Source of the DNA: Nematostella vectensis
Lineage: Eukaryota > Cnidaria > Anthozoa > Actiniaria > Edwardsiidae
Direction: 5' to 3'
Length of the DNA: 60,000 bases
Assembly: GCF_932526225.1 (NCBI RefSeq)
Contig: NC_064046.1
Coordinates: 3,908,001 to 3,968,000 of the forward strand
Position 1 is the stretch's first letter, and each line of letters begins with the position of its first letter. Shown piece after piece: positions 1-11,500 of this stretch. Position numbers and translations under genes: made by a program. Under the pieces are notes generated by a model. It had not been told where the DNA came from. It ran no database searches and saw nothing but the letters and a program-made list of their open reading frames with translations.

Positions 1-165
1 ACGTTTTGTTCTGTTTCTCCATTGTCTTAAAGAAGGTGGGGTTCTTTTTCAAAGTGTATTCCTATGGAGAGAATCACTATAATTAATCATTATCTCTTAG
101 AGCTCATCGCGTTTTCAGGTACGCAGTCTTGCTCGAAAAACGTTCCACACTTCAAACCAAGCGAG

Positions 166-3100
166 ATGCAAACGAGTGGGAAAACAGTTCTTGGTCTTCT
201 TCTCCTCTCACTTGAGGTAAAGAAATCCACTTTTTCTAACAATCGCTGTCGTTAATTGAATTTTTGGGGTTTCTGACATAACTCTTAAGATTTTATTTTT
301 ATATCTCCAAAAAAATGAAAAAGATTGTAAGCATTTCAACATTTAAAAAAAATAACTTTCATAGAACCATTCGGGACTATTTTTTTCCCAGTTTATTATT
401 ATTAATTGAAGCCAAGGAGTAAGAATTTAAGATGTTTCTTAGAAAACCTAGTCCCAACAGTGATGAGCCCCTAATATATAGATTTGATATTTAAGCACTG
501 CCTCAAAGCGGAGCTCCAAACTATTTCTTACTAACGGGAAGGGGGTAAAAGTAAAGTCGAACCTGTTCTTTTGGTTGTGTGTGTATTTATAAATATAGAA
601 AACTATAGATGCAAACCACTCCATTTTGAGTAACTCTGGACGAGAGAAGTCTGGAGGCTCTGGTACACAGGGTAACAGAATCGATTTCTTGGAAATATGG
701 AATAGTATATTTAAAAATTGACACTGGCTTGAGAGGTCTTTAAACAAAGAAGTCTTCGAAAAGATAAGGGGTGGCAAATCGGATGATTAATTCAAAACAG
801 CGAATTTTATTGAATCTCTTTGAAAATCCAAGTACAGATGACTTATCCGACTACTTCTATTGGTATTCATTCCTTAATGCTATTCACATTCCGCGCTCTT
901 TTTTTTAGCAATGCCGTCGCCTGTTGCTTTGTACAACTTCTCTTTGCCAGACTTGTTCGAGGATATGAGTGGAAATGGGGTTAAGCTCGAAAACGTTGGC
1001 CAATATCAATTGACTGAGGGACCAACTGGTGATAAAGATGGCGCCGTTTTGTTTTTTGGGACAGACGGATCATACAGAATACTTAATAGAAATGAAAAAA
1101 CAGACACAAGGTATGTATCATGTTTGCTTCCCCCGTCGGTCTGAATTTTTCTAAAATAAAGGAAACATAAATGTTTTCTTGACTAGTGTGCGGTAGCTAC
1201 TAAGCCATCCTCCTTTAAAAAGTAACATTGAATATACCCGCCAAGTTTTCAAGGAAAACGGTTCCTCCCGGATCGATCGCAGCAAAGCACGAATACACCT
1301 CGAAGCTCTAAAAACTAGTAATAAAAGACTTGATGACATTCAAAATAATATTACAATCAGAGAGCATATCTTATGCTCTCTTGGTCTGATATAAAACTTC
1401 CAAAATATGCCAAAACCAACACAAATGCTATGGCAAAATAAATAAATAAAATGCAAACATGAAGAGGATAAGGTGAGACCTAGAATTGGATGATTTATTT
1501 TGCTAATTTTCGTGCACGAGAGCTCAACAAAAAGCCGTTTTTATTTACGCAATTTTAATATTTTCCCTTGCTTGTATACACTATTAACACCCTTCCCGTT
1601 ATTGTAGCAGAAAAAATTCAAGTGTCGCTAAAATAGCGATTTCATGGTGTATACAAGCAAGGAAAAACGTTCAATTCCGACTACAAAGCTCAAATTAGAT
1701 TCGCTTGCCCTTTCTCCACAAATATACAATAATTTGAACTCTCAAGGTCGACAATTTACTGTGATATTTTCGTAAATTAAGAGCTGTAGACATTAGCACC
1801 GCATAATTAAGAAAAAATTTAAGTGTCCCTAAAATTACGATTGTGTGTACACAGACAACGGAAAACATTCAATACCGACAACAAGTTCAATTAACATTCG
1901 TTTGCCCTTTCTCAACAAATATAGAATACATTGAACTCACTAGGAAGACAATTTACTGGGTTTTTTGAGTAAATTGAAAACTGTCGGGCATTTAGTCCAT
2001 CCAAGACCTGTCCCGACTGTCGGCATATAGCCACTACGCTTTATTTGCAAGAATACAGTTGTGTCGTTCTTTTAAGAGTTCTGCAATAACATATCCAATT
2101 CCTTCCTTTTTAAGTTAGCCAGCTAATGATTTCACTGGTAAATCTTGGCCAAGAGGTTGTCTTTAAAATGAAGTTATTTATTCAGCCGAATGACTGAAAT
2201 TAAAGACATAATAAAATTTAACCGTTAAGATATTGTATCACCACTTAATGTAACAAATGCCGCTTAATGCAACACTAACGCTTAATGTAACAAAAATCGC
2301 CGCTTAATGTAACACTAACTTTAATGTAATAAAACAGTTAACGCTTAATGTAACAAATTTTCAACGCTTAATGTAAGAACACTCGACGCTCAATGTAATA
2401 ACAATAAATTTAACTAAGGGGGTACATAGATAGTCATGTGAGGTGTGACGTCATTGATGTCACGTGTCCATACTAGCTGGATATAACTATCCCCCGATCT
2501 TAGTATCTTCATAGGGTTAAGACAGATATAATTCCATCATGGCACTTCTCTTACCTTAACTATTCCATCACTGTGCTTCCCTCTCCCCCCTTCTCTTAAT
2601 ATAGGTATTCCATCACGATACTTCTGTGGATACGACACGAGTCTTACGGGCCAATCTTGCAATTTGACAGGGACAGCTGGAATGGGGTACATTTCTGGTT
2701 TAGAACACCAACAGAATTGTACCTCCAGATACCAGAGCGCAGCACGGGTAAAAAATACGACGCTTTGACATACAGCAGCCTCCCTACCAAAACCTGGCAC
2801 CATGTGGGGTTCACATATGACTACTCCACTGGTCTGCAAAGGCTCTACGTAAATGGCACTATGGTGGCAGAGAGCAATGTTGGCAATCATGAAATTGCTA
2901 CCAATTATGAGGTAAGAGCCCTACTATATTCCTATTTCTAAGATTAATACGTTTTCAGAAAATTAAAAATCATCATATATAATATGTTGTTTACCTACCT
3001 CTATATAAAACCTTTTTAATATGTTATAAAAAACGATTGATTGATGGACGGAGGGAGGGGGAGGGGGGGAGGGTTGGTTGGTTGGTTGGTTGGTTGGTTG

Positions 3101-4790
3101 GTTGGTTGGTTGGTTGATATTTCTTTTATTTCACAGATGTACTTCGCGAAAAGCTACGGTCTGAAATTGACATCATCAAGTGGATACAAATTAAAAGCCC
3201 GCATGAATTGTTTCCAAATATACGACCAAGCCCTCAGCCCTGACCATGTGAAGGCAGCAAGAGATAGGTGCACTAGAAAAGGTAACTTAATATTCATTCG
3301 GTGTTTATTCGGTGTATACTACAGTGGCTTGGGGCTTAAATTCGCTTAAATGCGAAATTTAAAGGCAATTTTACAGTACATGCGACGCTATGTTTCTGGC
3401 CAATAAATGGGCGGCATTTTTAAGGAGGTTGTAGAAGAATATGAAATTAGGAATGCTTAATGCTTAGGCATTCCAAGGTATGTTCTTTTGGATTAAAACG
3501 AAATTTTGGGACACATGAAAATCATTCAAGTTTGGGTGCACATATTCTCACTCCCTTACTTTTCTTATAAACGCAATGCAGAGTATCATTATTTTCTTTT
3601 CTTTCGATGGGGGGGAGGAGGGTACTCCTTGTGTCATATTCTCAACTTTTCCTATGCGGATAACCTTTTATATTTTTCTCCTTAGAATTGTTCAGGCAGT
3701 GTTTCAATTATCAAGTATTAAAGAGTTTTGTCACGGCAAAGAACTACGTCTGGTATGGCTTCAAAGGTAATAAGGCAAAGAAAATACGATCCAGCTGCCC
3801 TTCTAAGTCGGATTGCCAAGTCTGGACCAACAGTACACACCCTTCAAGACCGCAAGGAACGGTAGAACACGAGCTGTGCGTTCGTGGGGCGAGTGGCTGC
3901 TGTGAACAGAAGGCGAGGGTGGAGATACGACAATGCTATGGCTATAACGTCTACAAGTTCAAGGGTCTCCCACCTCTTGATGCACACATCATGATATGCC
4001 TCGCAACAGGTGAAAATTATCCCCACCCCCTACCCCCACGGGATGCATGCCACAAAATGTGCCTCGCAACATGTAGAAATAATCCCTACCCCCACGGGAT
4101 GCATGCCACAAAATATGCTTCGCAACAGGTAAAAATAATCCCTACCCCCTACACCCACGGGATGCACACCTCATGATATGCCTCACAACAGGTAAAAAAA
4201 CCCCTACCCCTACCCCCACGGGATGCATTCCACAAGATATGCCTCGCAACAGGTATGATTTCTAGGCTACCCCTCTCCTTTTTTGGGGTATAAGAGCTTT
4301 GCTGCTTGGCTGTAAATGAAACGCCACCAGACAGCAACAGCGCTTTAGATCGGTGTGGTAAATGAAGGCATTATTTCAACCAAAGCACAGGCGTCTGACG
4401 GGTTTCCCTGGCAAAGCATGTCTCTAGGCTCGTTTTTCAGCCGTAGCTACGCCGGATCGGGATCCATCCCAATTGGTAAATTAAATGAATTCAATGCCCT
4501 CAATTTACTCGTTTTCAGATACTGACAACGATGCGCCGGAAAAGATATTCGGGCCAATGCCTGGTTACCGCCTCATCAATCACGTGATCTATACCGAAAC
4601 TCGCGTCCCCTCCCCCACTGTTTGCATCGGTTATTGCCTTTTGGATGACAAGAGATGCAAGTCCGTGAACTACAGCGCGCGAGACAACGGAATCTGCCAA
4701 CTGAACAACGCTACAGAGTTTGACGGACACCTATCAATGAATCAGACATGGGATTACTACAAGCCATTACAGTTTATTACCATTGAATAA
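166..4790 (+). CDS. Secreted LamG-D8C-PAN protein, paralogue A
   Basis: Six exons are supported: 166-216, 909-1110, 2605-2911, 3137-3281, 3686-4009 and 4519-4790 (stop TAA). Exon 1 encodes a signal peptide (MQTSGKTVLGLLLLSLE). Exons 2-4 form a Concanavalin-A/LamG-like domain, with the typical WHHVGFTYDY and LYVNGTMV strands. Exon 5 is a Cys-rich D8C-type domain as in uromodulin, GP2 and OIT3 (THPSRPQGTV, GCCEQ, CYGYNVYKF). Exon 6 is a PAN/Apple-like module (VCIGYCLLDDKRCKSVNYS). N-glycosylation sequons (NGT, NST, NAT, NQT) support secretion. All junctions from exon 2 to the stop are phase-compatible. The join from exon 1 (phase 0) to exon 2 (needs one preceding base) is not explained, so a small exon between them is probably missed. 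The role is unknown; an extracellular adhesive or recognition function is inferred from the domains only. Confidence 0.88.
1357..1391. other. Short perfect hairpin in intron 2 (paralogue A; also in C)
   Basis: A 10-bp stem (AGAGAGCATA / TATGCTCTCT) closes a 3-nt loop. The same hairpin is present in paralogue C near 21801-21835. It lies inside intron 2 and has no recognised function. Confidence 0.5.
1551..2035. mobile_element. Truncated, inverted copy of an inverted-repeat element
   Basis: This intron 2 segment is the reverse complement of the interior of the element at 21995-22665 in paralogue C, but it keeps the same right terminal repeat (ending GGCATATAGCCACT) and the same flank (ACGCTTTATTTGC). 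The left terminal repeat is missing. No ORF is present. Confidence 0.7.
2242..2403. repeat. Short tandem array, unit CGCTTAATGTAACA plus spacer
   Basis: About nine degenerate units of CGCTTAATGTAACA separated by 2-8 variable bases, in intron 2 of paralogue A. Paralogue C has the same array; B has none. Confidence 0.8.
3046..3117. repeat. G-rich run and (GGTT)n microsatellite before exon 4 of paralogue A
   Basis: A G/A-rich run is followed by about eleven GGTT units, ending about 20 bp before the exon 4 acceptor at 3136. Paralogue C has a (GAGG)n expansion at the same place; B has neither. Confidence 0.9.
3979..4252 (+). repeat. Tandem array of exon-5 end plus splice donor (paralogue A)
   Basis: The last about 31 nt of exon 5 (GATGCACAC...CGCAACAG) together with the donor and about 25 nt of C-rich intron are repeated four more times. 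Original donor follows 4009; repeat donors follow 4072 (CAT|GTAGAA, weakened), 4128, 4191 and 4252. Spacings are 63, 56, 63 and 61 nt. The exon 5 frame stays open through several units, to 4176. Confidence 0.9.
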
Positions 4791-4827
4791 ATCAAGCACA
4801 TCACAAGAAGAGTCGACACAAGCAGTA

Positions 4828-5170
4828 GCTGACCAGCAGTCAACACAAGCGAAAACTGACCAGCGGTCGAGAAGGCACAAGTGATGAACGGTGGGAACAC
4901 AGAACACGGCAGACAACCGAGTGAATACTGACCAGCGGTCGATCCTGGTGAATAGAACAGCGCGGTCAATGGACTGGGTACTGGCAAGTGGTAGACAAAA
5001 GCAATAACTGGCCAGCGATCAACACAAGTGAACACTGACAAGCGGTTGGTTCCAAGAATATACTGGCTATCGGTCAACGAAAGTGATTACTGACCAATAG
5101 TCAATATAAGTGAATTTTGATCAGCGGTCAACACAAGTGAATACTGACCAGCGGTCAACATTAGCAATGC
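4828..5170. repeat. Degenerate hairpin repeat (GACCAGCGGTC) downstream of paralogue A
   Basis: Scattered, diverged units with the self-complementary core GACCAGCGGTC separated by ACACAAGTGAA-like sequence. They start just after the stop codon and probably lie in the 3' UTR. Confidence 0.7.
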
Positions 5171-5724
5171 AAACTTGTAGGGTCACATGCAACAAACGTA
5201 ATATCGAGTACCTTGCAATATAATTCTTTTCTCATCGATGTAATATAGTAAACAAGTGTAATTATTGCGGGTACACCACATTTTTCTTTTGGCTGGGAAA
5301 GGAGGGGGATGCTAAACTTACAGTTGGATCATTGTTCCCCATACATGGTGGTGCAAAGACATGCCACTCAATTTTTTGAGGTCATAATCGCTAAAATAAT
5401 TAAACTTTGAGGTGCGATTTTTGGAGGGGAGCATCGAGACATCATACCCCTACCCTCTCAGTGTCAGGCCACGCCTTCTCCCACGGAGAGCATGTGACGC
5501 CGTATACATTTAATTTCATAGTCAGTTTGGCATTTAAATTTATATCGTTGCCAATGCTATTGTAGCATATCAAAGAATTTCATCCGACGTTCTCTATGTC
5601 AAGCTTACGTGACTGATTTTGCAGTAGCAAATTTGTTCCAAAATAGAAGTAGAGACCTATTTAGAGACTTTAGTGTCGACTCGAGAATGTAAATGTGTAA
5701 ATGCAACACCACTGACCAAGGCAT

Positions 5725-5829
5725 GCCTCCTCCGCAGGCGTCTCTAAGCGTTAGAAACAATCGAAAAACCTTGTGGGTTTCCTGTGGTCGACATATTTTC
5801 TGGGCAAAAGTGATGCCTGCGGAGGAGGC
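5725..5829. mobile_element. Small stem-loop insertion (MITE-like)
   Basis: Perfect 15-bp inverted arms (GCCTCCTCCGCAGGC at 5725-5739 and its complement at 5815-5829) enclose about 75 bp. Paralogue B has it at 17939-18043, with one arm mismatch. The matching position after paralogue C (near 26900) lacks it, so it behaves as an insertion. Confidence 0.55.
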
Positions 5830-6678
5830 GAGGGATGTCCCACTTTTAAGCAAATATAAAGTGCACTGTGCATCTAAGCTTTACTCTGCAACATCTACTC
5901 ATTGTAAAAATTCCTGTGAGTTAGAATAAATTCTTGGAGTACCTTCTTGAGTCTCCGATTCGTCATTTCACCAGATAAGCTCTGACTTACTGACGTAAAC
6001 CATTACAACGTCAGGCGTCCCTGACTAGTTGCACTTACAGAAAAAATATTTTCAGCGGATTTAGAATGAAAAAGTAATTATTTAAAGGATACACTAGAAG
6101 ACCTACAAAAATTCAACATCATGAACACGCATTTTTTTCTGTCAGTTATCCTTTTATTCTATTGTCGCCAGTGTCCCAATTAGCGCACTTCGACAGCTCT
6201 GTTAATATTATGCACATCCGCATGACCAGGATTCGAAAAAAATAAGATTTAACGATCCTTTAACAAGAAAAGATGAAAGAGAAGGATGAATTCCTTCATC
6301 ATTAGCTACAAGAAATGATTTTTTTTTCGTGCCACGCATACGCCCCACTGGGGGTCCCCAAGGATGGTCACCCTACAAACCTCTCCCACAGGGTCTTTTC
6401 CGCCGTGAAATTCAACATGGTGGTTTAATATTGAAATGACAACATTATTATCATCACTCCCAGACGACAATATGTGTGTGTTGTTTCTTATTCTAAAGCT
6501 AGAGATGAAGGAGACAAATAGATTCGTGTCACCTCAAAAGCCCTGTATAAAAACACCACCTGTCAATATAATACTTTATCCTTTCTCTTACTCTTGAAAG
6601 ATACCATAAACCAATATAAGGATAGTGAAATTGCAAGTTTTAATGTAGGGAAATGCTACGGAGGTAAATGCTGCTTAA

Positions 6679-7509
6679 CACATTGACCCCTCAACCGGCC
6701 TGTACCGGCTTTGGGAAGCACCCACAACCCAAAAAATTCATAAATGCAAACTAAACACAACAAGATGAAGATACTCAGGCATCAGTCTAAAGGTTAAATG
6801 GTCTTGAAGATATGCATCCAAGCAAGGTGTTGGCAACTACTCTTAAGCCAAATAATAGCACAGGTTTTTTGACAAATCTCAAATCGAACAAGGAAAGAAA
6901 AGCAGAATCACACCTCTCAATAAAACGCTCAAAATACAACACAAGGCAGAGAGATCAGCAAACACAGCTCAAGACACAAATAGATACCTTTATTCTGATG
7001 CTCCAGGTTCATTTCCATGGCCTCAAAACACAATGTCCACTCCTTGAAGGCTTGCAAAACCACGAAGATGCCTTTACGGATTGAAAAGCATTCTGGGAGA
7101 TCCAGGGAAAAATTCACGAGTGGAGGGCCAGTCAACACTCCACTCCCCAAAGTCAGATGGTTTTTTATAAGTCTTTTCACCCCGAAGCCAAAAAAAAAAT
7201 CAATTCCAGGTCATACAGACCCAGAATAGCAGTGTAAACAATTTTGGAATCAATTTGTTTTCAGAAAAGAAAGCATTTAGGAGAGCTGTGGTGATTCATT
7301 AGAAAATTATTTTCTCATCCAGGCAAAGCTAAACAAGAAAAAATCATCATGCAAAGCAAAGCAAAGCAAAGCACTCAATTATGCCCCAAAAGACTTTATG
7401 ATGTCTTGAGACACTCTCCAAATATGCTCATAGCTGTATTTTTGATGAAAAATACAAGCAACCACCAACTTTTGTAAATTCAACTCAAAAATAGCTAGGA
7501 GTCAATGGG
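6679..7509. mobile_element. Non-autonomous TTAA-flanked DNA transposon (piggyBac-like)
   Basis: The 831-bp insert is flanked by TTAA at 6675-6678 and 7510-7513. Terminal inverted repeats are CACATTGACCCCT at the left and, read inward, CCCATTGACTCCT at the right. The paralogous spacer has the uninterrupted site (TTAA at 18917-18920 between matching flanks), which proves insertion and gives the ends. TTAA target and a CCC terminus are typical of piggyBac. No transposase is encoded, so it would need enzyme from elsewhere. Confidence 0.85.
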
Positions 7510-8598
7510 TTAAATAATATAGAAATAAAATAATTCCATAAATATTAATGCTCGCCACATGGGGGCCAAGCGCAACATTTTATGACTTTGATATTAAATA
7601 ATTACGACTTAAAAATCAGGTAATTTTCTGTTGCAATAAAGAAAATCTTTTTCAAAAAATTAAAAAATTATAAAAAGAAATCTCGACTTGCAGTTCTGCT
7701 AGGAGCAGAATTAAAGTGGAGATGTTTATGAACACTGAGACTTTGTCAGCCAATAGAGTATATTTAAATTTCTGTCTTTACTATTAGCTAGGACAACAAA
7801 GAAAGGCAGGAGTCATTTTCACAAATTATAATAAGCATTCGCCGCACGGGGAGTCTCCATGGATGTTCCCCCTACAAAACAAACTTGAATTTGGGAATGG
7901 CGTTCAATTTACATTAATATCACCACTCCCAATCGACAATATGTATTTTTTTTAGTTTGAGTTGGCGATGAAGTAGCAAAAATAAAATTTCGCAATAATT
8001 CGAGATACGCCTCCGCTAGAGCTCTCTATGAAAACACCTGTCGATGTACTGCTTTATCCTTTCACCTGCTCTATGTTCGACAAACTCTTGAAAAATACTG
8101 TAAACCATTATCAGAAAAATGAGAGCGCAAGTGCTATTGCAGAAAATGCTAGTCAAGGTAAATGCGGCTAAAATAAATGAAAACTAAAAAACTCGTAATT
8201 ATCCTTGCTACAGGGGGCCCGTATTACTGCAAGCAATGTATGTTGCAAAGAAAAAGCTTTTTTCCCGAGTATTGAATAGCGTAAAATTTAAATATCGCCT
8301 TTCTTGCCTCTTCAGAAGCCATTCACTATTTATTAAGAACATGTGAGTGGACGATTATTGAAATAAACAGGAACAACGAGATTTTGTCAACCAATAGAGT
8401 ACTTTTTGTACTATTTCTCCATTGTCTTAAAGAAGTTGGGGTTCTTTTTCAAAGTGTATTCCTACGGAGAAAAACATTATAACTAATCATTACCTCTTAA
8501 AGCCCATCGCGTTTTCAGGTACGAAGTCTTGCTCGATATCATCAAAAACGGGCAAGAGAAGTATGACAAAAAACGCTCCCCACTTCAAACCAAGCAAG

Positions 8599-11500
8599 AT
8601 GCAAGCGAGTGGAAAAACAGTTCTTGGTCTTCTTCTCCTCTCACTTGAGGTAAAGAAATCCACTTTTTCTAGCAATCGCTGTCGTTAATTAAATTTTTCG
8701 GGTTTCTGATATAACTCTTAAGATTATATTTTTATATCTCCAAAAAGATGAAAAAGATTGTAAGCATTTCAACATTTAAAAAATAACTTTCATAGAACCA
8801 TTCGGGACTATTTTTTTCCCAGCAACCGACATCTTCCCAGCCAGCAAAAAAAACGGGCTGCAAAACAGATATTTTGCAGATCAGGGGCTCTCTGTCATTT
8901 TACGGTTTATAAGGAAAAAATTCAGCCACGTTCTGCGTAAAACTACTCTTGAAAACGACTTGAAACGACACATGCTAGATATATTTAGGCACTGTCTAAA
9001 ACGGAGCCCAGCATCTATTTGTTCTCATTAATAAAGTACAACAATTGTGGGTAAGATATCCAAGAGCTGTTTACAATTTCTTAAACTATCCACAATTTGT
9101 GCCACTATCCACCTCAATGGAAATAGTTTAATTGTTAATTATATAGGATATTGTATTATAAAGGATATTGTATTATATAGGATATTTGGATTATTTTATA
9201 GAAAAAACCCAAAATTGCCTAATTTTCGTCTTTAATTAGACTTCTTCAGGGCAGACTGAAGAAGGTGAATCGTCACCAATTAGCTTGTCACGATTCACCT
9301 TTTTCAGTCTGCCCTGTTGATAGCTGGGACGCGAGAGTTTAGGCCTTGGACTGTGCATTCAAGACCTCGGTCTGATATTCCTCCGTACAGACCTCGGTTA
9401 ATAATCCTTAATATCATGAAACTCAAAATTCTCGCATTTTTTAATTCATTTTAAAGGGGAACTGCAAGCTAAATACAACCAGGTTTCATATTGACATGTA
9501 AAAACAAAAAATACGCTTACTGTAGGTGTTTTCGCGCGGTTATGATTCGTTTTCGAGAAATACGACGTTTCGCCGCCATCTTGGATGTTTTGCTCGTCAG
9601 CGCATAAGCTGTCAGCGGTCGCTTTTGTAACGTACTGTATGAACAAGATAGCGTTTTGTTCCCGCCTTATACAAATATTTATTCTCATTGCGGGCGCGCC
9701 TCTTAGAGTTACACTCAGACTACTCCTTGTAAACTTGCTGCGAGCTGTAATCACCGAGGTTTCAGCATATCAAACTCAGATACAAAATATGATGTTACTC
9801 CGTAGGACGCAGAACATCAATTAGGGGAACACTGTTTAAAACAAGATCGAAAAAGTGTGACAGAAGACCATGAAGTGAAACAAAACCCAATATGTGCGAC
9901 TTCATGTACTCAAACGACTGTTCGATAAGCTTACAACATAGAACTTATCGTTTGATCCGCCACAAGTACCTGGATTTAAGTACTTTTCCACGTAACAGAA
10001 AAACTGTAAGTGATATTTAGAAATATTTTGAAATACTGTTGAAAATGTAAATAGAAGGCATTTAGCAAATTGGAAATAAATTCGATAAGAGTACGTGTTT
10101 ACATGCAGCTTTTTTAGCGAGGAAATAGTCGATGAAGTAGATTTTTTTTAGATTATTTGTTGATTGTATTTATACTTATTTTATGCTAGCTATTACTGCC
10201 GAACAGACCTTCTAATAAAATTGTGTAGATGAACTGCTAAAAGTTGTGTATTTGATTGTATACTCTCGTCTCAGCGAGTCTTTGCATTAAAAACTGTTGT
10301 AAAATGAGGGTCGTTCTTCGGGATTGAACAGAGTAGGGGAACTGGTATAAAGAACCAGAAGGATAACAGAATAAATTACATGCTACCCAATGATAAGACA
10401 AAAAAATCTATCTGGGTATAGCAAGCACAATACAGTTTATATGTGGGCTATGTGTGCAGAATCAAAAGCAACTCCTCTTTTCTCGAATGGCTCCAATCTC
10501 TTGAAAATATTTCATAGTCTGGGAGAGTGTTGATAAAATGAAATAATCAGTCTTCAATTGTTGCGGAATAGTTCTTAAATACCAAACACTACAAGAGACC
10601 ATGATAACTATGCTTACTGGAATTAAAGCGCCAAATCATAAAAACAGGCTTATATTTACGGTAAAATTATTGTAAAAAGCAACCCCTTTTTTTCAGTGCA
10701 TTTCAAGTAATCATGCAGTAGAGACCGTGCATGGTATGATGTTTACCATCTTGGTAAAATATGAACAACTATAACAAATTTGGAATCACCATAACAGCAT
10801 CAAAACTCCCCTAGTAAGCCTCACTAGTCAGCCCCCAGGACATTTTGTTCTTAGGCTAGAAGAGGGGTCTTAAAAGAAAAAGAAAGAGGGGGTTTAGAAT
10901 GATAGAAATAGGGGTTTTATTTCAAAATCTCTGTCTCTAGCTTTTGGCACTTGGTGATTTTAGCCCCTAGTTAGCAGAGCTTTTACTGTAATCACATAGA
11001 AGGTAGCACTAAACAATAAGCTAATAAATGTTCTTATAAAATAAGACAAGACAACTCTCTATTTCCGCCATTTATTGGTTCAACAAAAAAATGAATATAA
11101 GATTTCTGCTGAGCATTAGTGCATTTCCAAGGGAATTGCAGCCCCAATCCAACAACCACCTCCCCCTCATTGACACACTCCAGGCTACAGGCAAGGGGTA
11201 CACTATACCAAATCATATAAAAACTAGTTCAGATATTGGCAGTCTGTGGTGCCAACATGATTCTGTTCATAGAAAACTAAAAGGGTTGATCTTTTTGCCC
11301 AATCTATTAATGATTGATATTGATTGTGTTCAAGTAAAAGTCTAACACTGACCCATAACCCTAGATTCAGATATTTGCAATTTGATTGAAACAAGTCAGT
11401 ATATTCCACATAGTCAAAATAAATGTAGACTCACGTATATAGCACAGCTGCACAACCTTTTATTGTGGTACAGGTGTGAGGCATGAAGTTATTCTTTTTA

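Larger units (their letters stand above)
4791..8598. other. Spacer between paralogues A and B
   Basis: No gene recognised. It begins with degenerate 25-bp hairpin units (about 4828-5170), has an AATAAA at 5925-5930 that may end the paralogue A transcript, a stem-loop at 5725-5829 and an 831-bp TTAA element at 6679-7509. The last part repeats upstream of each paralogue, so it probably contains the promoter: CAACCAATAGAGTA lies at about 8389, ahead of exon 1 of B. Confidence 0.6.

Noticed and set aside
448-777. Antisense 109-codon ORF conserved in A and C
   Set aside because: Conservation reflects recent duplication of the whole region; no domain, and B lacks it.
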